64,000 nt of DNA from Haliscomenobacter sp033763495 (GTDB lineage Bacteria; Bacteroidota; Bacteroidia; Chitinophagales; Saprospiraceae), in contig NZ_JANRKL010000030.1 of assembly GCF_033763495.1 (NCBI RefSeq), positions 11,861 to 75,860 on the forward strand, in the 5' to 3' direction. Below are positions 42,062-50,997 of the stretch, one piece after another. The notes beneath the pieces were generated by a model. The model did no database searches. It was not told the DNA's origin and saw nothing but the letters and a program-made list of their open reading frames with translations. The position numbers and the translations under genes were made by a program. Each line of letters begins with the position of its first letter. Positions within the stretch are counted from its first letter, which is position 1.

Positions 42062-43930
42062 ATGCAAAAAGGTAACATAGCCGTACAAACGGAGAACATT
42101 TTCCCCATCATCAAACGTTTTCTGTATTCTGATCACGAAATATTCCTCCGCGAGTTGGTATCCAATGCCGTGGATGCCAGCAATAAACTCAAAGCCTTGT
42201 CTCGCCGGGGCGAAGCCAAAGGTGAAATTGGCGATCTGAAAATTGAAATCCTGATTGACAAAGACGCCAAAACCCTGACCATCCGTGACCAGGGCATCGG
42301 GATGACCGAAGAGGAAGTAAAAAAATACCTCAATCAGGTGGCCTTTTCCAGCGCCCAGGAGTTTTTGGAAAAATACAAGGACGAAACCAACATCATTGGT
42401 AACTTCGGTTTGGGTTTCTACTCTGCCTTCATGGTGGCTTCCAGTGTAGAAGTACAAACAAAATCCTGGCAAGACGGCAATGCCGCTGTGCGTTGGACCT
42501 GCGAAGGTAATCCTGAATACACCCTCGAAGAAATTGAAAAAGAAAGCCGGGGTACCGATGTGATCCTGCACATTGCTGAAGACAGCCTGGAATTTTTGGA
42601 AAATGAGCGCATTGAGGGCTTGTTGGAAAAATACTGCAAGTTTTTGCCAGTCGCTATCCAGTTTGGCACCAAGGACGAAACCGTTTACGATGGCGAGGGT
42701 GACGAAAAAACCGAACGTACCATTCAGGTTGACAACATCATCAACAACCCCGAACCCGCCTGGCGCAAACAACCTGCCGATCTGACGGATGAGGATTACC
42801 GCAATTTTTACCGCGAATTGTATCCTCACAGTTACGAATCTCCGCTTTTTTGGATCCACCTGAACATCGACTACCCCTTCAACCTCACCGGGGTACTTTA
42901 CTTCCCGAAATTGGGCAACAGCCTGGAGTTGCAACGCAACAAAATCCAGCTGTATTCCAACCAGGTTTTTGTAACGGACAGCGTCAAAGAGATTGTACCG
43001 GAGTTCCTGACCCTGCTGCACGGGGTAATCGACTCACCAGACATTCCGCTCAACGTATCGCGCTCCTACCTGCAAGCCGACAGCAACGTCAAGCGCATCA
43101 GCGGCTTCATTACCAAAAAGGTAGCCGACAAGTTGGCCGAATTGTTCAACAAAGACCGTGCTGACTTCGAATCCAAGTGGAGCGACCTGGGCATTTTTGT
43201 CAAATACGGAATGCTCAGCGACGATAAATTCTATGAAAAGGCCATCAAGTACGCCTTGGTGAAAAACCTGGCTGGCGAATTTTACCCCATCGAGGAATAC
43301 GTTGAGAAGGTAAAACCCACCCAAACCGACAAACACGACAAGGTGGTGCTCATTTACACCACCCAGCCCGAAGCGCAACATACCCAAATCGAAGCTTGTA
43401 AAGCCTATGGCTACGAAGTGATTGTGATGGATCAGCCCATGATCGACAGCCCCTTCATGCAGCAATTGGAATACAAACTGGGCAAGGTAGTCTTCGTTCG
43501 TGTAGATTCTGATACGGTCAATAACCTGATTCAAAAGGATGAAAAGCCTGAATTGGTGTTGAACGAGGAGGAAAAAACCAAGGTGAAGGATGTCTTCACA
43601 TCGGTGGTTAGTGACCCTGCAGGCCGGGTAGAAGTCCAGCCTTTGTCGCCACAGGAAGCACCCGTTATCATCACCCGCCCCGAATTTATGCGCCGCATGA
43701 AAGAAATGCAGGCCATGCAAGGTATGGGTATGGATGGTTTCCCGGATTCTTACCAGGTGATCGTCAATGGAAACCACGAGTTGGTAGCCAAAAAAATCCT
43801 GCAAGAAACCGACGCAGAGCAAAGTGCTAAGCTCGCCAAATACCTCTATCAATTGGCACTGCTGAACCAGGGCATGTTGAAAGGGGCCGAACTCGCAGAG
43901 TTCACCAAGCGCAGCCTGGAAAATCTCTAA
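42062..43930 (+). CDS. htpG: Molecular chaperone HtpG (Hsp90)
   Basis: The N-terminal GHKL ATPase domain carries LVSNAVDASNKLKAL, RDQGIGMTEEEV and GNFGLGFYSAFM. The middle domain has YPFNLTGVLYFPKL, LNVSRSYLQADSNVKRI and the C-terminal dimerisation domain follows. 622 residues, normal for HtpG. It folds or stabilises client proteins in the cytoplasm using ATP. Single gene; a long inverted repeat of the four-copy family follows its stop. Confidence 0.97.
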   Translation: MQKGNIAVQTENIFPIIKRFLYSDHEIFLRELVSNAVDASNKLKALSRRGEAKGEIGDLKIEILIDKDAKTLTIRDQGIGMTEEEVKKYLNQVAFSSAQEFLEKYKDETNIIGNFGLGFYSAFMVASSVEVQTKSWQDGNAAVRWTCEGNPEYTLEEIEKESRGTDVILHIAEDSLEFLENERIEGLLEKYCKFLPVAIQFGTKDETVYDGEGDEKTERTIQVDNIINNPEPAWRKQPADLTDEDYRNFYRELYPHSYESPLFWIHLNIDYPFNLTGVLYFPKLGNSLELQRNKIQLYSNQVFVTDSVKEIVPEFLTLLHGVIDSPDIPLNVSRSYLQADSNVKRISGFITKKVADKLAELFNKDRADFESKWSDLGIFVKYGMLSDDKFYEKAIKYALVKNLAGEFYPIEEYVEKVKPTQTDKHDKVVLIYTTQPEAQHTQIEACKAYGYEVIVMDQPMIDSPFMQQLEYKLGKVVFVRVDSDTVNNLIQKDEKPELVLNEEEKTKVKDVFTSVVSDPAGRVEVQPLSPQEAPVIITRPEFMRRMKEMQAMQGMGMDGFPDSYQVIVNGNHELVAKKILQETDAEQSAKLAKYLYQLALLNQGMLKGAELAEFTKRSLENL

Positions 43931-43941
43931 ATCATATCTAA

Positions 43942-44062
43942 CTTAGGTGTCTCTTAGGTGCCTTAAGTTTCTTAGGTGGTGAAAAAGAAAAAAAGTCCTG
44001 CGAAGCAGGGCAAAAAATTATTCACCACCTAAGAAACCTTAGGCACTTAAGACTCACCTAAG
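43942..44062. repeat. Long inverted repeat, copy 2
   Basis: 42-bp arms (43942-43983 and 44021-44062) built on CTTAGGTGGTGAA and TTCACCACCTAAG, with the GGTGGTGAA end facing the loop. The loop has a small hairpin CCTGCGAAGCAGG (43997-44009). It lies between the convergent htpG and dacB genes and may act as a terminator for both. Confidence 0.92.
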
Positions 44063-44076
44063 CAGTCAGCTCGGTA

Positions 44077-45423
44077 TTACAGGTTATCCCTTACCCATTC
44101 CAATATCTTCTGCATTTCCTTCCGAATCGGTGTTGCACTACCTAAATAATGGTTGTGCATAAAACTGAAAATCAGCACCCGGCCCTTGTTGGTGCGCACG
44201 TAACCACTCAAACAATGGTTATTAGAAAGGGTGCCCGTTTTGGCAAAAACGTAGGGCTTTCCATCCTTACCACCATACCAATCCTGGATTGTCCCACTCA
44301 CCCCACCAGCTGGAAAAATTTTGAACAAACGCTCACTGGGGTATTCCAGGTATAATTTTTCCAAAACCGAAACAATGGTTCGCGGCGAAAAAAGATTATA
44401 GCGCGACAAGCCTGAACCATCCACCCAAACCATTCCATCTGGATTACTGCCCAAGATACTGCGCTGAGCGTACTCGATGATGCGGTTGATGTCCAGCTCA
44501 CCATACAGTTTGGCCGAACAACTCAACAACAATTGCTCAGCAATGTAATTGTCGCTTTCCTGCATGAACAAACTCAGCAACGTATCTGGCAAGGGTGTAG
44601 ACAAAGTCCGCCAGTTGTTGGTCAATACGGGCGGGTTCCACACTTGTACCTTGCGCTTGAGCGTGTCGGTCAACAACTCACTGGCCAGATGTGCCGTATA
44701 CCTGAATGGAGTGGTGATGTTCACCTTGGCTGCACGCAAACAGGCTGCGTTGTACAAATAATGGCCATCGTGCTCTTCACGTAGGATTTCCGGCTTGCCG
44801 CTGGTATTGAGCGGATCGTATTCCAGCGTTGACAAAAAATAGTTGGGTTGCGTGCGCCATTTTTTGCTACTTGAATCAAGGCGAAACCGCACCAAATTGC
44901 CATAAATCGGGAAAGAAGCCTTCTCCGTCTGGTAATCATCCCGGAAATCATCCCAGGCCCAGCCGCTCCCGAAGCGGTTGTCCTTGTAGTTGCTGGCCGA
45001 AAAAGCCAGGTGTCTTTTTTCCTGGCTTAAAAACTTCCAGGCAACACTGTCCTGTGGGAAAAGTGGATTCAAAAACATGGGATTGCCCATGCCTTGAAAC
45101 ACGGTAAACTCACCTTCCTGGGTATACCGCAACACAGGGAGACTGTCCTTGAGTACTTTAAGCGTAGTGTAAAGAGAAAAAATTTTAGTATTGGAAGCGG
45201 GGGTGAAAAACTTGTCCGCATCTTTTTGAAACAAGGTCAATTTCCCATTGGGGTCGTACAGCATAAAACCATAAAAATGACGCGCAAAAATGGGCGACTG
45301 CAACAGCAATTTGTCCATCGCCACTTGTTGCGGACTGTTTAATGCTTGACCAAAAAGATTATGTGGGAAATACAGCGTGCAAAGCAGCAAAAAAGTAGTT
45401 ATTTTAGTAAACTTGTAGAGCAT
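44077..45423 (-). CDS. dacB: D-alanyl-D-alanine carboxypeptidase/endopeptidase (PBP4, peptidase S13)
   Basis: A signal peptide (ITTFLLLCTLYFPHNLFGQ) precedes the penicillin-binding fold with the three active-site motifs: SxxK as S77-N-T-K80 in TPASNTKIF, SxN as SDN in ESDNYIAEQLLL, and KTG at K395-T-G in FAKTGTLSNN. 448 residues. It trims or cuts peptidoglycan peptides in the periplasm. The sequence MVWVDGSGLSRYNLFSPRTI is typical of the S13 family. The start is separated from the divergent serine hydrolase by 78 bp. Confidence 0.93.
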   Translation of the reverse strand: MLYKFTKITTFLLLCTLYFPHNLFGQALNSPQQVAMDKLLLQSPIFARHFYGFMLYDPNGKLTLFQKDADKFFTPASNTKIFSLYTTLKVLKDSLPVLRYTQEGEFTVFQGMGNPMFLNPLFPQDSVAWKFLSQEKRHLAFSASNYKDNRFGSGWAWDDFRDDYQTEKASFPIYGNLVRFRLDSSSKKWRTQPNYFLSTLEYDPLNTSGKPEILREEHDGHYLYNAACLRAAKVNITTPFRYTAHLASELLTDTLKRKVQVWNPPVLTNNWRTLSTPLPDTLLSLFMQESDNYIAEQLLLSCSAKLYGELDINRIIEYAQRSILGSNPDGMVWVDGSGLSRYNLFSPRTIVSVLEKLYLEYPSERLFKIFPAGGVSGTIQDWYGGKDGKPYVFAKTGTLSNNHCLSGYVRTNKGRVLIFSFMHNHYLGSATPIRKEMQKILEWVRDNL

Positions 45424-45501
45424 AGAGCGATTATTTGCGACAAATGGAATGATCCGTGTTTTATCGCCCTAGAATACAAAAAAATATACAACCCTGAAAA
45501 T

Positions 45502-47424
45502 ATGCTGTGGAGAAAACTAACGCTAAGCTTGTGTATTGTGGTTTGCAATGTATGGCTGAGCGCACAAAGCAATGCGGTTGTGAACCTTTATCAGGAAGCA
45601 TTGGCCAACCTGGTTATGCTTCGCAATGAAGGTTCTTTAGCCCCATTACAGCGCTTAGATAGCCTGCAAATCGCATATGTATCAGCAGGCGGCCCCAGAC
45701 AGGCAGTTTTTCAGGACTTCCTGGAGCGCTATACCAACATTACCCCGCTAAACTTTCCCTCCATTGCTTCTGCTTCAGAAACGCAAAACTGGATCAATAC
45801 CCAAAGCCGCCGCTTCAATTGCTTTATTCTGAGTATTGAAGACGTTTCAGCGGCATTAGATCAACCCGATTACCTCGCTGATGCTGCCTGGATTAAGGGC
45901 ATAATGGCTACTGACCCGGTTGTTCTGGTTCTTTTTAATCCCCAACAAATCCTCAATAAATTGCCTGAATTGGCCGAGGCTCCGGTCATTATTGCTGCGG
46001 ACGATACTCAGGAAGGACAATCGCTGGCGGCCCAACTGGTCTTTGGTGGAGTAAATACCAGCGGGCGTTTGCGTCGCCCACTGAGCCCACAACATCCTCT
46101 CGGAAGTGGCATGGATAGCCCCCCTGCTACTCGGCTGGGTTACGCACCTTCGGAATTGGTAGGCCTCGATGGTGCCTTGTTGCGCGATAGCATCAAGGCT
46201 ATTGTGGAAGAGGGGATTCGTTTTCGGGCATTTCCCGGCGGACAAGTACTCGTTGCCAAAGATGGCAAGGTCGTTTATCACCAGGCTTTTGGTTACCATA
46301 CCTATGAGAATGAGCGTCCGGTGAGGTTGAATGACCTGTATGATTTTGCCTCTATCACCAAAATTTCGACGGGTTTGCCGGTATTGATGAAATGGTACGG
46401 CGAAGGGACCTTTAACCCGGATGACTCACTGGGGGTATACCTTAATGAAAGTGTTGGCAGCAATAAAGCTGGAATTCCCATGCGGCGATTGCTCACCCAT
46501 ACTGCTGGGCTGATGGCCTGGATACCTTTTTGGCGCTCTACCTTGAAATGGAATGCAGATTACCCTTGGGAGGAAGGATGGGACAATGTGCGGGTCAACG
46601 ATTTTCAGTTCAAACCACGCACCTTCAAGCCCGATTCCAGTGCCCGCTTCAATGTGCAGGTAACCGAACGTTTGTGGTTGCATCGAAAATATGGTGATAA
46701 GGTATTGTATGATGCCATCTATCGCTCGCCTCTGAGTAATAAACCGGGCTTTGTCTACTCCGATTTTTTCTTTTACACCATGCCCAAGATCGTCAAACAA
46801 CGCACCAACATTGATTTTGAAACCTACCTAAAAAATACCTTTTACTGGAGGCTGGGCGCTTACTCTTTGACATTTAATCCGCTGCGCTTTTTCCCCAAAG
46901 ACCGCATCATTCCTACCGAACGGGACACTTTTTTTCGCATGAGTTTGCTGCACGGGAAAGTAGACGACGAAGGTGCTTCCATGTTGGGGGGTATTTCAGG
47001 GCACGCTGGTTTATTTGGGACAACCAACGACCTGGCCAAACTGATGCAAACCTACCTCAACCTCGGCCGCTACGGTAATGAACAACTGATCACCGAATCA
47101 GCAGTCAAAGAATTTACGCGCTGTCAGTATTGTGAAACAGAAGGAATCCATCGTGGCCTGGGCTTTGATAAACCTTTTTTGGAATATGCTACCGGGCGTA
47201 GCTCCTATGCCAGAGACGCCAGCCCAGAGAGTTTTGGGCATACTGGTTTTACTGGCACTTTCACCTGGGCGGACCCTAAAAACCAACTCCTAGTGGTCTT
47301 TTTTACCAATCGGGTGCACCCTTCGCGCAGCAATCCAATGTTGATGAACAGGGCTTTACGACCCCGTCTGCATCAGGCTGTATATGATGCCATTAAAACA
47401 CCGAAGGGAACTGATCCAAAATAA
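45502..47424 (+). CDS. Serine hydrolase (beta-lactamase/PBP fold) with a partial GH3-like N-terminus
   Basis: The start is the ATG at 45502, which opens a signal peptide (LWRKLTLSLCIVVCNVWLSA). Residues ~25-215 resemble the C-terminal domain of GH3 beta-N-acetylhexosaminidases (NLVMLRNEGSLAPLQRLDSL, VFGGVNTSGRLRRPL). The GH3 TIM barrel that normally precedes it is absent. Then comes a class C beta-lactamase-like domain with S284-x-x-K287 in ASITKIS, YSD in FVYSDFFFYTM and HTG in FGHTGFTGTFTW. 640 residues. Bacteroidota have GH3-serine hydrolase fusions near 1000 residues; this is a shortened version. Probably acts on cell-wall material in the periplasm. Confidence 0.8.
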   Translation: MLWRKLTLSLCIVVCNVWLSAQSNAVVNLYQEALANLVMLRNEGSLAPLQRLDSLQIAYVSAGGPRQAVFQDFLERYTNITPLNFPSIASASETQNWINTQSRRFNCFILSIEDVSAALDQPDYLADAAWIKGIMATDPVVLVLFNPQQILNKLPELAEAPVIIAADDTQEGQSLAAQLVFGGVNTSGRLRRPLSPQHPLGSGMDSPPATRLGYAPSELVGLDGALLRDSIKAIVEEGIRFRAFPGGQVLVAKDGKVVYHQAFGYHTYENERPVRLNDLYDFASITKISTGLPVLMKWYGEGTFNPDDSLGVYLNESVGSNKAGIPMRRLLTHTAGLMAWIPFWRSTLKWNADYPWEEGWDNVRVNDFQFKPRTFKPDSSARFNVQVTERLWLHRKYGDKVLYDAIYRSPLSNKPGFVYSDFFFYTMPKIVKQRTNIDFETYLKNTFYWRLGAYSLTFNPLRFFPKDRIIPTERDTFFRMSLLHGKVDDEGASMLGGISGHAGLFGTTNDLAKLMQTYLNLGRYGNEQLITESAVKEFTRCQYCETEGIHRGLGFDKPFLEYATGRSSYARDASPESFGHTGFTGTFTWADPKNQLLVVFFTNRVHPSRSNPMLMNRALRPRLHQAVYDAIKTPKGTDPK

Positions 47425-47427
47425 AAA

Positions 47428-47453
47428 GGGAGGAATACCTGGGGCACCCCTCC
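47428..47453. terminator. Hairpin after the serine hydrolase gene
   Basis: GGGAGG / CCCTCC stem 4 bp after the stop codon, without a T run on the plus strand. Confidence 0.4.
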
Positions 47454-47880
47454 ACTTAGTCATCTGGTTTCATACATTACTTACCTGCTAGTATAAACAG
47501 CAACAAAAAAACATGAAGTATATGCCTTGTGGGGCAAAATAATTTATCTTTGACAAAGGGTCGTGTATTCTTACCCCACTAAAAAAGGGCCCGGATGGGT
47601 TTATAAAAACTATCCGGGCTTCGTTATGTTGGGTTAAAATACGAAAAGAGCGAACCTGATGGAGTTGTGTGTTTTCCACACAGCCCGTAAAGTATTGTGC
47701 TGTTTTTTAAGCTTAAATTTCAGCTGTTAAACGTGCAGCAATACCCTTCAGCAGTTCTGCATTTTCCTCAAAAATCCACCACATAAGTCACTGAACTGCT
47801 GTGCATTGAAAATCTTATTTTCTTTGCTTTCACAAATTTACCCCATTGTTGCCGTTATGCAATAGCTAAAAAAGGCTGGT
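47454..47880. other. Intergenic region with a possible small transcript
   Basis: No gene is seen. A TATCTTTG (47545-47552) fits a -7 promoter element and is followed by a hairpin GCCCGGAT / ATCCGGGC (47589-47619), so a short RNA of about 60-80 nt is possible. A dyad CAGCAGTTC / GAACTGCTG spans 47749-47801. The function of both is unknown. Confidence 0.35.
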
Positions 47881-47884
47881 CATG

Positions 47885-47911
47885 CGCAAAGGTTTGTGCA
47901 AACGTTTGTTG
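47885..47911. promoter_or_regulatory. Two overlapping LacI-family operator-like sites
   Basis: The site GTGCAAACGTTTGTTG contains the perfect palindrome CAAACGTTTG (47899-47908), the core of LacI/PurR-type operators with a central CG. An imperfect copy, GCGCAAAGGTTTGTGC, overlaps its left side (47885-47900). They lie about 45 bp upstream of a promoter-like TATATTTG and 150 bp upstream of the LacI-type gene, so self-regulation is likely. Confidence 0.6.
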
Positions 47912-47952
47912 TGGAAAAAATTATTACTTTTAAGGGTGTTTTTTTTCTGTGG

Positions 47953-47960
47953 TATATTTG
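47953..47960 (+). promoter_or_regulatory. Candidate -7 promoter element for the LacI-type regulator
   Basis: TATATTTG fits TAnnTTTG; the transcript would start near 47967, about 90 nt before the ATG at 48058. Confidence 0.45.
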
Positions 47961-48057
47961 GACTAGCCCCTGATTGACCGAACAATAGACTAGATGAGCA
48001 AAAGGTTACCTTCTGGCTGGACAAACTTTTGTTCATAAAGTCTAATACTTCATCTGA

Positions 48058-49056
48058 ATGAATCGACCTACTATTACGGACATTGCCAGGTTGTTGCAGC
48101 TCAATCCTTCTACGGTTTCCCGAGCCTTGAATAACCACCCCGACGTCAGTCCCGAAACCCGCAACCGGGTGCAGGAGCTGGCGCAAGAGCTAGGTTATGC
48201 GCCTAATCAACTAGCGGTGAATTTGCGCAAACGCCACAGCGGCCTCATTGCCCTGTTGGTTTCTGAAATGAACATGTTTTTTAATCCTTCCGTATTTAGA
48301 GCGATAGAGCAGGAAGTTTATGCGAATGGTTACCATTTGATCATTCTACAATCCAACAATACCCTCATTCGTGAGCAACAAAATGTCCAGATTTGCCGAC
48401 AACTGGCGGTAGAGGGCGTTTTGGTTTCACTGGCTTCGGAAGCGCAGGAATTGAGTCACTTTGCACCATTGTTGGATCAGAAAGTTCCAGTGGTGTTTTT
48501 TGACCGGATCCTCCCCCAAAACCACTCCTGTTCGGTGACCATCAATGACGTAGAAATTACCCGTCAGGCTATCCAGCATTTAGCCGACCAGGGGCACAGG
48601 CGAATTGGCGGCCTGTTTGGTGATCCCAATTTGACCATAACCCGCGAGCGGTTTCGGGGATTCAAGCAGGTTTTACAAGAACTGAATATTCCTTTTGAGG
48701 AAAAACACATCGCATTTGCTCAAGACTCGGAGCAAGGAAGCCAGCAGGCCTTAAAAATCATGGAAATAGAACCGGCCATTACTGCCTTTTTTACCATGTC
48801 GGACGAGTTAATGGTAGGAGCTGTGCAGGCAATCGAACAAAAACGCCTGCGTATCCCCGAAGAAATCGCCATCATTGCCATCAGTGATGGTTTCGCCCCG
48901 GAGTTTTACAACCCCAAAATCACCCATATCCGGCATTCCGGTTATGAGGTAGGGGCAGAGGCGGCCCGCTTGTTGCTGGGGGTCATCCGGGAAGAAATCA
49001 AAGATCCGCTGCACGTGCAGTTGGAGTGCAAATTGGTGAAGTTGGGTTCGGTGTAA
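48058..49056 (+). CDS. LacI family transcriptional regulator
   Basis: The N-terminal helix-turn-helix (TITDIARLLQLNPSTVSRAL, then NNHPDVSPETRNRVQ) and the hinge (LGYAPNQLAVNLRKRHS) are typical. The rest is a periplasmic-binding-type ligand domain (GLIALLVSEMNMFFNPSVFR, VVFFDRIL, AITAFFTMSDELMVGAVQAI). 332 residues. The ligand is unknown and no sugar-use genes are nearby, so it may act on distant genes as well as on itself through the operators upstream. Confidence 0.95.
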   Translation: MNRPTITDIARLLQLNPSTVSRALNNHPDVSPETRNRVQELAQELGYAPNQLAVNLRKRHSGLIALLVSEMNMFFNPSVFRAIEQEVYANGYHLIILQSNNTLIREQQNVQICRQLAVEGVLVSLASEAQELSHFAPLLDQKVPVVFFDRILPQNHSCSVTINDVEITRQAIQHLADQGHRRIGGLFGDPNLTITRERFRGFKQVLQELNIPFEEKHIAFAQDSEQGSQQALKIMEIEPAITAFFTMSDELMVGAVQAIEQKRLRIPEEIAIIAISDGFAPEFYNPKITHIRHSGYEVGAEAARLLLGVIREEIKDPLHVQLECKLVKLGSV

Positions 49057-49074
49057 AACTAGTTCCAATTTTCG

Positions 49075-49106
49075 GTTGCAACATGCTCACATAATGCCTA
49101 AATTTG
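49075..49106 (+). promoter_or_regulatory. Promoter for xisH-xisI
   Basis: GTTG at 49075-49078, 20 bases, then TAAATTTG at 49099-49106, close to the TTTG-N19-TAnnTTTG consensus. The transcript would start near 49113, some 14 nt before the ATG. Confidence 0.5.
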
Positions 49107-49126
49107 AGGCTATAAGGGATTCGTAA

Positions 49127-49549
49127 ATGGCTAAAGACAATTTTCATCAAGCCGTTGTTTCTGTATTAGAAAACGATGGGTGGAAAATAACCCATGATGG
49201 CTATCGCATAATGACGGACTTACTAAAAGATGCCTTGACAATAGACATCGGTGCCGAAAAATTAATCATAGCCGAGAAAGGAGTAAATAAAATTGCAGTT
49301 GAAGTGAAAAGCTTTTTGGGCGACTCCTTAATTTATGACTTTCATGGAGCACTTGGTCAGCTACTTGTTTACAAAATTAACCTTGAAATTCAAGAACCTG
49401 ATCGGGAACTATTTTTGGCTATACCTTTAGCAGTTTATGAAAGAATGACCCAGCAACGCATTTTTGAAGTTGTAGCAGAACGGTATGATGTAAATTTTCT
49501 TGTTTATGAACCTGTAGAAAAAACAATCGTGTCATGGGTAAAACACTAA
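49127..49549 (+). CDS. xisH: XisH family protein (PD-(D/E)xK nuclease-like)
   Basis: The pattern KDNFHQAVVSVLENDGWKIT, then HDGYRI and EKLIIAEKGVNKIAVEVKSF is that of XisH, where EVK is the likely nuclease-fold core. 140 residues, normal. XisH was named in cyanobacteria for control of fdxN element excision, together with XisI; its exact role is not settled. The xisI gene overlaps it by 16 bp, so the two are co-translated. No fdxN element or recombinase is seen here. Confidence 0.88.
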   Translation: MAKDNFHQAVVSVLENDGWKITHDGYRIMTDLLKDALTIDIGAEKLIIAEKGVNKIAVEVKSFLGDSLIYDFHGALGQLLVYKINLEIQEPDRELFLAIPLAVYERMTQQRIFEVVAERYDVNFLVYEPVEKTIVSWVKH

Positions 49550-49878
49550 GCATAAAGCAAAAAGAAAAGGCTATCCTGTCGGTTTTAGAAGAAAATCAAC
49601 TGTTGTCTTCCGAAGAAGGAGGGTACCAAAGAATAGTGATTGCTGACAAAGAAAATCATCACTATCAACTATTGGCAACTGGGTGGGCTACCCCTAACCA
49701 TTTTGTCAATACGCTATTAATCCATTTTCAAATCAAACCAGATGGAAGCATCTGGCTTTTAGAGAATAACACGGAACTTCATATAACCGATGAATTAGCC
49801 ATTCGAGGTATTCCAAAATCCGAAATAGTATTGGCATTTCATCCTCCTCAGTATCGAGCTATGGCTGGCATGGCTTAG
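49534..49878 (+). CDS. xisI: XisI family protein
   Basis: The XisI signature is clear: HYQLLATGWATPNHFVNTLL, then FQIKPDGSIWLLENNTE and a C-terminal RGIPKSEIVLAFHPPQYRAM. 114 residues, full length. It is the constant partner of XisH and overlaps that gene by 16 bp. It ends 17 bp before the GTG of mtnA, so it may be read through into the methionine-salvage genes. Confidence 0.9.
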   Translation: MGKTLSIKQKEKAILSVLEENQLLSSEEGGYQRIVIADKENHHYQLLATGWATPNHFVNTLLIHFQIKPDGSIWLLENNTELHITDELAIRGIPKSEIVLAFHPPQYRAMAGMA

Positions 49879-49895
49879 ATGATAACCTATCTATT

Positions 49896-50996
49896 GTGAA
49901 ACTGCAAGGCAAACACTACCGCACCATCTGGCTCGACGAAGCCAATCCACGTATCGTTCGTACCTTTGACCAACGTTACTTTCCTTTCCAAATCGTTGAA
50001 GAAGCGTTGCATACCTATGAGGATGCCGCTGTAGCCATCGAAGAGATGCATGTACGGGGAGCGCCCATGATTGGCGCAACAGCAGCCTATGGTCTTTACC
50101 TGGCAGCATTGGCTGCTCCTGAAGAGGAAGCAGGAGCCAGTTTTTTGCAAAATGCCGCCAAGCGATTAAGAGAAACTCGCCCCACTGCGGTCGACCTCTT
50201 TCATTGTATTGACCGCATGATGAACCAATTAGCCCAGGCCTTCGATCGCGAAACCCGCATTCACACGGCTTTGTCCACGGCCAATGCCATTGCCGATGAA
50301 AGTGCCGAGCAATGCCGCATGATTGGGGTGCATGGCCTGGAGATTGTAAAAGCCATCAGCGAACGCAAGGGAGACGCCCCCGTCAATATCCTTACCCATT
50401 GTAATGCGGGTTGGCTGGCTTGTATCGATTATGGTACAGCGACTGCCCCCATTTACCTGGCCCATGATTTGGGAATTCCGGTACACGTTTGGGTCGACGA
50501 AACCCGGCCCCGCAACCAGGGTGGAAAAATCACTGCGCTGGAACTTCAACAACATGGCGTACCTCATACCATCATCACCGACAATGCCGGAGGCCACCTC
50601 ATGCAACACGGGATGGTAGACATGGTGATCGTGGGTACCGACCGCACCACCCGCCAGGGCGATGTGGCCAACAAAATAGGCACCTACCTCAAAGCCCTCG
50701 CCGCCAAAGACAACGGAGTGCCTTTTTACGTTGCCCTCCCCTCCTCCACCCTCGACCTCAACCTACGCAATGGCCTGAAAGAAATCCCCATCGAACAAAG
50801 AGCTGAAGAGGAAGTCAAATTTGTATGGGGTTGGAAAGATGGGGAAATCCACAAAGTACTGACCACTCCCCTGGAAAGCCCTGCCGCCAATTATGGCTTC
50901 GACGTTACTCCAGCTCGACTCATCACTGGCTTGATTACCGAGCGAGGCATCTGTGAGGCAAGTGAAGAAGGTATTTTAGGCTTGTTTGCGGAATAA
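49896..50996 (+). CDS. mtnA: S-methyl-5-thioribose-1-phosphate isomerase MtnA
   Basis: The start is GTG at 49896; no ATG lies in frame nearby. Isomerises methylthioribose-1-phosphate to methylthioribulose-1-phosphate in methionine salvage. The active-site cysteine is C169 in THCNAGWLA and the aspartate is D249 in VGTDRTTRQGDVANKIGTY; ITDNAGGHLMQHG and RGAPMIGATAAYGL are also family motifs. 366 residues, normal. The next gene starts 1 bp after its stop and probably codes the next enzyme of the pathway. Confidence 0.95.
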   Translation: MKLQGKHYRTIWLDEANPRIVRTFDQRYFPFQIVEEALHTYEDAAVAIEEMHVRGAPMIGATAAYGLYLAALAAPEEEAGASFLQNAAKRLRETRPTAVDLFHCIDRMMNQLAQAFDRETRIHTALSTANAIADESAEQCRMIGVHGLEIVKAISERKGDAPVNILTHCNAGWLACIDYGTATAPIYLAHDLGIPVHVWVDETRPRNQGGKITALELQQHGVPHTIITDNAGGHLMQHGMVDMVIVGTDRTTRQGDVANKIGTYLKALAAKDNGVPFYVALPSSTLDLNLRNGLKEIPIEQRAEEEVKFVWGWKDGEIHKVLTTPLESPAANYGFDVTPARLITGLITERGICEASEEGILGLFAE

Positions 50997-50997
50997 T

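Noticed and set aside
41987..43021. 344-residue open frame opposite htpG
   Set aside because: It lies entirely against htpG, has no recognisable domain and reflects codon bias of the real gene; the same holds for the 272-residue frame at 43034-43852.
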